Below are positions 1-5,498 of a stretch of 61,273 nt of DNA, in pieces. Positions within the stretch are counted from its first letter, which is position 1, and the number at the start of each line of letters is the position of its first letter. The notes beneath the pieces were generated by a model. It made no database searches. It worked only from the letters and a program-made list of their open reading frames with translations, and was not told the origin of the DNA. The position numbers and the translations under genes are program-made. Source of the stretch: a delta proteobacterium ML8_F1 (GTDB lineage: Bacteria; Bacillota; Clostridia; Peptostreptococcales; Acidaminobacteraceae); contig LQBE01000010.1 in NCBI GenBank assembly GCA_002029975.1, positions 15,496 to 76,768 on the forward strand, in the 5' to 3' direction.

Positions 1-72
1 TGTCCTCAATGTGGCGTAGTCCATGACAGAGATATCAATGCGGCTAAGAATCTACTGAAGCTAGCTCTATAG
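1..72 (+). CDS. tnpB: TnpB C-terminus (IS200/IS605-type), partial
   Basis: The reading frame is open from the first base and ends at TAG 70-72. It encodes the last 23 residues of a TnpB-type RNA-guided nuclease: CPQCGVVHDRD, the second half of the zinc ribbon, followed by INAAKNLL, which carries the last RuvC-like acidic residue (D of DRD/INAA). These motifs are diagnostic of the C-terminus of IS605 OrfB proteins. The body of the gene lies outside the window, so it cannot be judged whether the nuclease is intact. The terminal hairpin typical of the element's right end follows directly. Confidence 0.9.
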   Translation, partial: CPQCGVVHDRDINAAKNLLKLAL

Positions 73-177
73 TTTTGGTACTATCAAGGTCGGTGCGACC
101 TTTTGAGCCTGGGGAAACTTGTCCCGTTAGGGATATTGACCAGGGAGCTCCCACTTCTAGAAGTGGGGGTAGTTCAC
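60..177 (+). ncRNA. omega-RNA (reRNA) scaffold and right end of the IS605-type element
   Basis: The segment downstream of the tnpB stop has the layout of a TnpB guide-RNA scaffold. It is G-rich with short helices and ends in a perfect hairpin, CCCACTT-CTAG-AAGTGGG at 150-167, followed by GGTAGTTCAC to about 177. In the known family the scaffold runs from the 3' end of tnpB to the transposon right end, and the adjoining flank acts as guide. Here the flank starts at about 178 and is extremely A+T rich. The 5' boundary of the RNA and the exact cleavage site are inferred by analogy. Confidence 0.72.
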
Positions 178-253
178 TATAAATATTTAATATATTAAAA
201 ACAATTAAAAAACAATAATTCAACGAGCAGCCAGGAAAAGAGTTTCCACATGA

Positions 254-427
254 AAACATTCGGCAGCCATCGATGTGTTTTACCAGGAACCCTATCAGGG
301 AATTGAGCGGGATATGGCCATGCTCGACAACGTCCTGGCTTCGCCCCATATCGGTTTTTACACAGCGGAGGCGAATGCTCTTTCTTTTCAACTTTCAGTG
401 CGGAAAATCCTCAGAGCTATGGCTTGA
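254..427 (+). pseudogene. 3' remnant of a D-2-hydroxyacid dehydrogenase gene
   Basis: The frame starting at 254 (after an in-frame TGA at 251) reads SAAIDVFYQEP and, further on, LDNVLASPHIGFYTAEA, ending at TGA 425-427. This matches the C-terminal part of the NAD-binding domain of D-2-hydroxyacid dehydrogenases: the 'A-LDVF--EP' signature followed by the catalytic His in '-PHI---T-EA'. There is no start codon or upstream domain; about 57 residues of a family that is usually 310-340 residues long remain. The intact upstream part is missing and the IS605 end lies only about 75 bp away, so a transposition- or deletion-related truncation is plausible. Confidence 0.7.
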
Positions 428-624
428 TGCAATGCCTGAGAGACCAAGTCGGAGGGTTATCCCCTCCGCCAAAGTCTGCCGGTAAACAAAAGACAGCATC
501 ACCGCCTGGCTCGGGTTTTTCCCTGGTTTTCCGGGACCCTGGCCGGCGGGGTTGTCTTTGGGGAAAAAGGCTGCTCTGACAAAGGGGAAGACGGGGACTT
601 TTAACCAACAAGGGGGAGGGAAAA
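428..624 (+). other. Gene-free stretch upstream of the GntR gene
   Basis: No convincing gene is visible here. A hairpin with arms cggaggg/ccctccg lies at about 450-468, but no T-tract follows, so it is not a normal terminator. The ribosome site gggggaggg immediately precedes the GntR start. Confidence 0.4.
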
Positions 625-1278
625 ATGATAAACTATTTGTCGCTCAAGGACATTGTGTATGAGTACATATCCGGACAAATCAGAAGCAAAGCCCTTGAAC
701 CCGGAGAACGGATCAACGAGCAGAGCATCTGCGAAGCCCTGCAAATCTCGAGAACGCCGGTGAGGGAGGCCCTGATCCAGCTGGCCTATGAAGGATATAT
801 CCGGCAGATTCCGAGACGGGGTTTTGTGGTTGAGACCATCGACAGTCAGCGGGCCAGGCATATTTACCGGATTATCGGTGTCCTGGAGGCCCTGGCGGCG
901 GTGGAGTGTCTAAAGCGTCCGGATGGGGTGGATACGGTGGAACTTGAAAAACTTGTCATTCAGATGGATGAGGCCATCGACACAGGGGCGTATGAACGAT
1001 ACTACGAACTGCAGAATCAATTTCATGATACCTATATCAAAACCAGTGACAGTGAAGACCTGATCCGGATTCTGGACAGTTTAAAAAAGATTTTCATCAA
1101 ACAATCCTACAGTGAAATGGGTCAGGGGGAATATTTCAAAGAGATTCTCCACAAGACCAATGCCCAGCACAGTGAAATTGTCGCGCTGTTCAAAAAAGGA
1201 GACGCCGAGGTCCTGAGACGCTATATCCGGGATGTCCACTGGGATACTACCTATGCCGACATGGAAACCCTTGTCTAA
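625..1278 (+). CDS. GntR-family transcriptional regulator, FCD (FadR-type) subgroup
   Basis: This 217-residue protein has an N-terminal winged helix (about residues 8-70) with the typical GntR pattern: LEPGERINEQ, the recognition helix SRTPVREALIQL, and the wing RRGFVVETI. The C-terminal all-alpha domain (about 80-210) has FCD-type features, including RIIGVLEALAAVECL and late helices with His residues (QFHDTY, QHSEIV) that usually help bind a metal or an organic acid. The start is ATG 625 with ribosome site ggggaggg nine bases upstream. It stands alone next to a hydroxyacid dehydrogenase remnant, so it may once have controlled an organic-acid gene that has been lost. No effector can be assigned. 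Confidence 0.88.
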   Translation: MINYLSLKDIVYEYISGQIRSKALEPGERINEQSICEALQISRTPVREALIQLAYEGYIRQIPRRGFVVETIDSQRARHIYRIIGVLEALAAVECLKRPDGVDTVELEKLVIQMDEAIDTGAYERYYELQNQFHDTYIKTSDSEDLIRILDSLKKIFIKQSYSEMGQGEYFKEILHKTNAQHSEIVALFKKGDAEVLRRYIRDVHWDTTYADMETLV

Positions 1279-1661
1279 GCATCTGAAACAGAGCCATCAG
1301 CTCTGCTTGGAGCAACAGACCGGTTCACTAGTTTCCATGGTTTTTTAGCACCATCTTCTGCAGTCTGTTCTTCAGTCATGTCAAGTGTCATCTTCAGACT
1401 GGCGCTATGAGATGCTTTTCCGGGTTTTTCGCGGGTAGAAGCGGTTTTTTTCTTTGATACGGAACTTGAAAATGCAGCAAAAAATGAATTGGGTATTGAT
1501 ATTCGAATATGTGAATGGTATACTTTTTTCGTTGACAAAAGAGGACCAGCAGGGTTTTGTCAGCCCAAACCGATTCGTCGAACCAATAGTCGACGGGCGC
1601 ATCTTTAGAGCGTGCACGCTGAAGTACCGGTTTTTGTCTTATGGATTTTTCAACCACTCAT
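1279..1661 (+). other. Gene-free stretch between the regulator and the tRNA cluster
   Basis: No credible protein gene is seen. The stretch holds a promoter candidate (1496-1524) and an inverted repeat with 8-bp arms, tgacaaaa/ttttgtca, at 1533-1562. A low-complexity open frame on the minus strand (1275-1538) has no start context and no recognisable motif. Confidence 0.4.
1496..1524 (+). promoter_or_regulatory. Sigma-A promoter candidate for the tRNA cluster
   Basis: TTGATA (1496-1501), a 17-bp spacer and TATACT (1519-1524) fit a housekeeping promoter. Transcription would start near 1532, about 130 bp before the first tRNA, giving a primary transcript that runs through four tRNAs to the terminator at 1984-2019. 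Confidence 0.5.
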
Positions 1662-1738
<77 letters not shown>

Positions 1739-1744
1739 TTATGT

Positions 1745-1821
<77 letters not shown>

Positions 1822-1826
1822 CATGT

Positions 1827-1903
1827 GGGCCTTTAGCTCAGTTGGTTAGAGCGTCCGGCTCATAACCGGCAGGTCCCGGGTTCGAGTCCCTGAAGGCCCA
1901 CCA
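1827..1903 (+). tRNA. tRNA with CAU anticodon, probably tRNA-Ile2 (lysidine type)
   Basis: A complete cloverleaf with acceptor arms GGGCCTT/AAGGCCC, anticodon CAT at 1861-1863 and encoded CCA. The body (CTTTAGCTCAGTTGGTTAGA and the stem-loop around GGCTCATAACC) resembles bacterial tRNA-Ile2, whose C34 becomes lysidine, more than elongator tRNA-Met, and it sits next to tRNA-Ile(GAU). It is not an initiator: the first acceptor pair is G-C and the anticodon stem lacks the three G-C pairs. The Ile2 reading is from recalled resemblance only; elongator Met remains possible. Confidence 0.85.
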
Positions 1904-1906
1904 TAC

Positions 1907-1982
<76 letters not shown>

Positions 1983-1983
1983 C

Positions 1984-2019
1984 AAAAACTGACTTCGGAT
2001 ATGAGAAGTCAGTTTTTTA
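1984..2019 (+). terminator. Rho-independent terminator of the tRNA cluster
   Basis: Stem aaaactgacttc/gaagtcagtttt with a short loop, followed by a run of T. It lies two bases after the CCA end of tRNA-Phe. Confidence 0.9.
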
Positions 2020-2135
2020 TAGGTTGCAATCCTTTGTTTCAAGTACTGCGGTGGCTTTGGGAGACCGGGGACCTTGAAGCAACATTCAAGACACTTTTTC
2101 AAGGATGAATGTGTTACAATTTGGTTGGTGATAAA

Positions 2136-2555
2136 ATGATTAAAGTAGAAACCTTAAAAAGAGGCTTTAAAAAGGGCATCATGACAGCAGTTGACATGGG
2201 TAAAATTCTGGTGCCGATTTATATCCTGGTGTCTTTACTCAGAGAAACCCCTGTGATAGCAACGATTTCTGATGTTCTAACCCCTGCAATGGGGATTTTC
2301 GGGCTTCCCGGGGAGGCTTCCATTGCCATTGTTCTCGGCAATGTCATCAATATGTACGGGGCCATTGGGGCAATGGCTTCCCTGGAAATGACGGCAAAGC
2401 AGGTCACAATCATTGCCGTGATGCTTTCCTTTTCCCATTCCCTGATTGTAGAATCAGTCATTGTGAAAAAGGTGGGGGTCAGTGTCCTGATGATCGTCTT
2501 CATACGGGTGGCCCTGTCAGTAACCTCGGGTATCGTACTCAACTGGATTCTTTAG
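2136..2555 (+). CDS. Small Gate-domain (nucleoside-recognition-like) membrane protein, first of a pair
   Basis: A 139-residue integral membrane protein with about three to four hydrophobic segments. IVLGNVINMYGAIGAMASL and SFSHSLIVESVIVKKVG resemble the Gate (nucleoside-recognition) domain seen in SpmA/SpmB- and FeoB-like proteins. ATG 2136 is preferred over the in-frame ATG 2109: TACAAT at 2115-2120 could be a -10 box, so 2109 would not be transcribed, and GGTG lies just upstream of 2136. The next gene begins ten bases after the stop and encodes a second Gate-like half, so the two probably form one heteromeric channel-like unit. The substrate is unknown. Confidence 0.7.
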   Translation: MIKVETLKRGFKKGIMTAVDMGKILVPIYILVSLLRETPVIATISDVLTPAMGIFGLPGEASIAIVLGNVINMYGAIGAMASLEMTAKQVTIIAVMLSFSHSLIVESVIVKKVGVSVLMIVFIRVALSVTSGIVLNWIL

Positions 2556-2564
2556 GAGGCGCAA

Positions 2565-3002
2565 ATGATTGTTGATGCCGTTGTCGGTGCACTGAAATCC
2601 TATTTCAATATTGTCATCATTATTGTTCCGGTGCTGATGTTCATTGAAATCGCCAGGGATTTGAATATTATCGCCTGGTCTGCCAGGTTGATGCATCCCT
2701 TGACCAGGCATTTGAAATTGGCGGATGAAGGCACCATTCTCGTGGCCATCGGAATGATTTTTGGGTTGACCTATGGGGCGGGAGCCATTATTCAGAGTGC
2801 CAAGGATGGACACCTTGACAGAAGAAGCATGATACTGGTGGCTGTTTTCGTATCAACCTGCCACGCTCTCATTGAAGATACTTTTTTGTTTTCTGCTCTG
2901 GGGGCGAATATTGCCCTGGTCATGGGAGTCCGGTTTTTTGTGGCCATGATTCTAACCACTCTGATTGCCACGAGAATCGCCGTGGTGAAAAACGCCGGAT
3001 AG
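2565..3002 (+). CDS. Small Gate-domain membrane protein, second of a pair
   Basis: A 145-residue hydrophobic protein with about four membrane segments. The stretch IGMIFGLTYGAGAII followed by VSTCHALIEDTFLF is the characteristic Gate-domain signature: a Gly-rich half-helix, then His-Ala-Leu-Ile-Glu-Asp. The start ATG 2565 has ribosome site taggagg nine bases before it. It is co-transcribed with the preceding gene. Pairs of about 140 residues with this motif are common in anaerobes and are annotated only as 'nucleoside recognition' proteins; function is not established. Confidence 0.75.
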   Translation: MIVDAVVGALKSYFNIVIIIVPVLMFIEIARDLNIIAWSARLMHPLTRHLKLADEGTILVAIGMIFGLTYGAGAIIQSAKDGHLDRRSMILVAVFVSTCHALIEDTFLFSALGANIALVMGVRFFVAMILTTLIATRIAVVKNAG

Positions 3003-3050
3003 TCAACGTTTTTGACAAGGATTGAACAAATTTGCCGAATTGGCGGGATT

Positions 3051-3073
3051 CCCCCTGCAGTCTTGACAGGGGG
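3051..3073. promoter_or_regulatory. Inverted repeat overlapping the -35 box of the aromatic leader promoter
   Basis: Arms ccccctg (3051-3057) and cagggg (3067-3073, seven pairs in all) flank nine bases that contain the first part of TTGACA. With no T-tract it is not a terminator; its position suits an operator, but no cognate regulator is evident. Confidence 0.3.
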
Positions 3074-3091
3074 CTGCAAAAAGAATACACT
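3063..3091 (+). promoter_or_regulatory. Sigma-A promoter of the aromatic leader/chorismate mutase-shikimate kinase unit
   Basis: A perfect TTGACA (3063-3068), a 17-bp spacer and TACACT (3086-3091). Transcription would begin at about 3098, about 24 bases before the leader peptide start, as expected for an attenuated biosynthetic operon. Confidence 0.75.
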
Positions 3092-3121
3092 ATTGCTAAT
3101 AAAGTATAGGCGGTAGTATAG

Positions 3122-3271
3122 ATGAACAGGACATGGAAGACACAAACTGATTTGGATTTCAATTATTTTTACGGCTGGGGCTATTATTTTTTTAGCGCCG
3201 GCAGTTTTGAATTGAAAAAATCCCTTTCAGTTTCTGAGGTCTATCATGCACCCCGGGAACACCGTCTTTAA
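3122..3271 (+). CDS. Aromatic-amino-acid leader peptide (attenuation peptide)
   Basis: ATG 3122 opens a 49-codon frame that ends at TAA 3269-3271. Ten of its first 24 residues are aromatic, with the cluster FNYFYGWGYYFF at residues 13-24 (codons 3158-3193). It lies between a strong promoter and a terminator directly ahead of a chorismate mutase-shikimate kinase gene, the classic position of a leader peptide for Phe/Tyr/Trp-sensing attenuation. The ribosome site is modest (ggcggt at 3109-3114). The second half of the peptide, after residue 30, is ordinary in composition. Known leaders of this type are best described in Proteobacteria. The assignment rests on composition, position and the RNA pairing described separately; translation has not been shown. 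Confidence 0.72.
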   Translation: MNRTWKTQTDLDFNYFYGWGYYFFSAGSFELKKSLSVSEVYHAPREHRL

Positions 3272-3334
3272 TCAGTCCTCGGACAAGGACATTGAAAAGC
3301 AGGTCAAGGGATTTCAGCTGAAATCCCTTTTTTT
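3218..3334 (+). terminator. Attenuator: terminator with competing antiterminator pairing
   Basis: The terminator is a perfect 24-nt palindrome (3306-3329; aagggattt and aaatccctt are its outer arms) followed by seven Ts (3328-3334). The bases aaatccctt at 3218-3226, inside the leader-peptide frame, are identical to the terminator's 3' arm and can pair over nine base pairs with its 5' arm (3306-3314), which would prevent termination. A further 7-bp pairing of 3144-3150 (aaactga) with 3227-3233 (tcagttt) could compete when no ribosome is stalled at the aromatic codons. Pairings were found by eye, not by energy calculation. Confidence 0.72.
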
Positions 3335-3379
3335 AATGTTCCCAAAAGCACTGGGGTCAATCAAACAAGGAGGTTGGAC

Positions 3380-4255
3380 ATGGCCAGATTGGAAATGCTC
3401 AGAAGGAAGGTTGATGATGTCGATCAGCAGATGGCGGCACTTCTGGAGAAAAGATTGAAGTTGGTCCTCGAAATAATGGAGGAGAAGAAGCACCGGCGCC
3501 TTCCTGTTTTCAGCAAGGATCGGGAGGCGGAGGTCATTGAAAGGGTGGGAAACCATGTGCGCAATCCTCTGCTTAAAGAGGAAGTCCGCTTTATTCACCA
3601 GTATGTGGTTCAGAGCTGCAGAAGAATCCAGTCCAGGAGACTCTTCCCCTACCATATCACCCTGGTGGGGTTCATGGGAAGCGGCAAAACCACCGTGGGG
3701 GTCGAACTTTCGAAACTGCTGGCCATGGAGCAGATTGATGTGGACCAGGTTATTGAAGAACGCTCAAAAATGCGCATCAGTGATATCTTTGAGCACTTTG
3801 GAGAGAAGACCTTCAGAAAAATGGAAAGTGACGTGGTGGAGGAGCTCTCTAAACGTCACAATGTCATTATATTCTGCAGTGGCGGTGGTGTTGTGCTCAA
3901 TGAGAGCAATGTGGAGAACATCAAACGCACCGGTGTCGTGATTTGGCTCAAGGCTTCCCCTGAAGAGATTTACAGAAGAATCAAGGATGATGAGACCCGA
4001 CCCCTGCTCAAGGACGACATGTCCGTGGAAAAAATCAATGAAATGCTGATGAACAGGCTGCACCTGTATGAAGAAGCATCGGACCTGGTGATTGAAACCG
4101 ACCATAAAACCGTGGAGGAGGTCAGCTTTGAAATTGTGGAAAGACTCATGGAGGCTGATTTTGACCGTAAGGTCGATGAAATGGAGGCCGATCCCGCTGA
4201 TCTTGTCCCGAGGGTGATGAAGGCAATGGATGAGGCGAGTGAGTCTTATAAATAG
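3380..4255 (+). CDS. Chorismate mutase-shikimate kinase fusion protein
   Basis: A 291-residue fusion of two shikimate-pathway activities. Residues 1-85 form an AroQ-type chorismate mutase (chorismate to prephenate), with R9-K10 and D13 in the first helix, K28 and the R48-E49/E52 region in place. Residues 90-260 form a shikimate kinase: Walker A GFMGSGKTT (97-105), DVDQVIEE (120-127), FRKMES, SGGG (167-170) and DETRPLL (204-210). Start ATG 3380 lies six bases after AAGGAGG; the in-frame TTG at 3374 abuts that site and is unlikely. The gene follows an attenuator with an aromatic leader peptide, which fits a biosynthetic role. The order of the two domains does not correspond to consecutive pathway steps (kinase acts before EPSP synthase, mutase after chorismate synthase). 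Confidence 0.9.
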   Translation: MARLEMLRRKVDDVDQQMAALLEKRLKLVLEIMEEKKHRRLPVFSKDREAEVIERVGNHVRNPLLKEEVRFIHQYVVQSCRRIQSRRLFPYHITLVGFMGSGKTTVGVELSKLLAMEQIDVDQVIEERSKMRISDIFEHFGEKTFRKMESDVVEELSKRHNVIIFCSGGGVVLNESNVENIKRTGVVIWLKASPEEIYRRIKDDETRPLLKDDMSVEKINEMLMNRLHLYEEASDLVIETDHKTVEEVSFEIVERLMEADFDRKVDEMEADPADLVPRVMKAMDEASESYK

Positions 4256-4517
4256 GACTCTTGTCCAACAAGATATGATTTGAAGGCTGTCTTGAACTTT
4301 GAAAAGGTAGTGGTGCTCGCCAAAGAAAGAGCAGATTCCCTCCTGGTGGTTCACTTGTAATGACTCTCAGAATAGGAAGGGTTCGGGCCAAAGGTTTCAT
4401 CTGATGCCGTAATTCGATGAGGGAAAAATGATAAACAGCCAGAAATGTCTGAGATATTGATAATCCCATGCTCAGGATTTTGAGCATGGGATTTTTTTGA
4501 CAATTCTAACAATTCTA
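4256..4517 (+). other. Gene-poor stretch with a tiny leader-like frame
   Basis: No normal gene is visible. At 4428 an ATG preceded by gaggg opens a ten-codon frame (stop 4458-4460) that ends just before the terminator at 4462-4498. The 18 bases gagggaaaaatgataaac at 4419-4436 are identical to 616-633, the ribosome site and start of the GntR gene, so this may be a stray copy of that translation start. Its meaning is open. Confidence 0.3.
4462..4498 (+). terminator. Rho-independent terminator ahead of the catabolic cluster
   Basis: Stem aatcccatgctca/tgagcatgggatt with a short loop, followed by seven Ts. It separates the aromatic kinase gene from the promoter at 4518. Confidence 0.9.
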
Positions 4518-4546
4518 TTGACAACCTCCCTAAAGGGTGATATTTT
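4518..4546 (+). promoter_or_regulatory. Promoter of the putative hydroaromatic catabolic cluster
   Basis: A perfect TTGACA (4518-4523), a 17-bp spacer and TATTTT (4541-4546). The start of transcription would be near 4553, placing the palindromic operator candidate (4575-4591) about 20-40 bases downstream, where a bound repressor would block elongation or initiation. Confidence 0.65.
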
Positions 4547-4574
4547 GAAACTGAGTTCCACAAAGCGTTATATC

Positions 4575-4591
4575 GTTCCATTAGATGGAAC
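4575..4591. promoter_or_regulatory. Palindromic operator candidate (IclR-type)
   Basis: gttccattagatggaac is a perfect inverted repeat with 7-bp arms and a 3-bp centre, between promoter and first gene. TTCCA/TGGAA half-sites with short spacers are common for IclR-family regulators, and the cluster ends with an iclR-like gene (15043-15825). A weaker look-alike, ttccatgggatgaa, lies at 13992-14005 before the shikimate dehydrogenase gene. Binding is inferred. Confidence 0.55.
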
Positions 4592-4619
4592 AATATGAAC
4601 GAATCATCTTAGGAGGAGA

Positions 4620-5447
4620 TTGAAATTGTCCAGAAAGTACTCATTAGCCCATTTGACTGTTTTACAAGTTCCCCCACCAGAAATGATTTATATCGCTTCC
4701 ATGGCCGGTTATGATTATGTGAGCCTGAGAACGATTTACATGGGTTTGCCCGGTGAGCCCAATTATGAACTGGCAAAGAACAAAACCATGCTTCAACAGA
4801 CTAAAAGAGCTCTTACGGAGACGGGTCTGAGTCTTCTGGACATCGAACTGGCAAGGGTTTTCGACGGCATGGACTCCAAGGCCTATGAACCCGCCATGGC
4901 TGTGGCGGCAGAATTGGGGGGCAGGCATGTCCTCAGCAGCATATGGACCGAAAACAGGGAATACTATCTTGAAAAATTTGCAGAAATCTGTGATCTTGCC
5001 AAGGACTATGGCTTGACCGTCGATTTGGAATTCGTTCCCATTGCAGGCATCAGGGATCTCAAGGGAACCATCAACGTTCTAAGAACCGTGAACCGGGACA
5101 ATGCAGGTTTATTGATTGACACCCATCATTTTCAGCGGTCAGGTGACAATCCGGAAGATCTGAAAGAACTGCCTCGGTCCTGGTTCAATTTCGCCCACCT
5201 GTGTGATGCCCCCGGTGAAATTCCTGACAATAGGGAAGAAATGACCAGAATTCTGAGGGAAGCCAGGGATTATGTGGGGGAGGGAGACATCGATATCGCA
5301 GGAATTGTGCAGGCCATGCCCCGGAACCTGAACTTTTCTATCGAGCTTCCCAATCTTGAAAAGGTCAGGGAAATCGGTTACGCCGAACACGCCAGAAGAT
5401 GCCTGGTCAGTGCCAAAGCCTATATGGACCATTATCTACCCCTTTGA
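4620..5447 (+). CDS. Sugar-phosphate isomerase/epimerase-like TIM-barrel protein
   Basis: A 275-residue protein of the xylose-isomerase-like TIM-barrel superfamily (IolE, IolI, hydroxypyruvate isomerase and AsbF/QuiC-type dehydroshikimate dehydratases). Metal-binding signatures are visible: LEFVPIAGI (E on a mid strand), LIDTHHFQRSG, FAHLCDAPG and, near the end, FSIELPN (final Glu). The start is TTG at 4620 or 4626 after AGGAGG (4611-4616); no ATG is available. It is first in an operon with an aldehyde dehydrogenase, ThDP enzyme, transporter, AroD and AroE. With those neighbours it may dehydrate or isomerise a dehydroquinate/dehydroshikimate-like intermediate, as IolE does for scyllo-inosose. 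Which reaction it performs is not decidable from sequence. Confidence 0.82.
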   Translation: MKLSRKYSLAHLTVLQVPPPEMIYIASMAGYDYVSLRTIYMGLPGEPNYELAKNKTMLQQTKRALTETGLSLLDIELARVFDGMDSKAYEPAMAVAAELGGRHVLSSIWTENREYYLEKFAEICDLAKDYGLTVDLEFVPIAGIRDLKGTINVLRTVNRDNAGLLIDTHHFQRSGDNPEDLKELPRSWFNFAHLCDAPGEIPDNREEMTRILREARDYVGEGDIDIAGIVQAMPRNLNFSIELPNLEKVREIGYAEHARRCLVSAKAYMDHYLPL

Positions 5448-5498
5448 AGACAAACTTAGGGAGTAATCTATTTCAAGAGACTTTTAGGAGGAGAAATC

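Noticed and set aside
273-485. 70-residue plus-strand frame over the dehydrogenase remnant
   Set aside because: It is in a different frame from the recognisable dehydrogenase sequence (254-427) and has no motif.
1275-1538. Minus-strand frame of 87 residues before the tRNA cluster
   Set aside because: No ribosome site or known motif; the start would lie in the promoter region of the tRNAs. A decayed transposase tail cannot be excluded but is not supported.
2109-2135. Upstream start of the first Gate-domain protein
   Set aside because: A TACAAT box at 2115-2120 lies inside this extension and no ribosome site precedes it.
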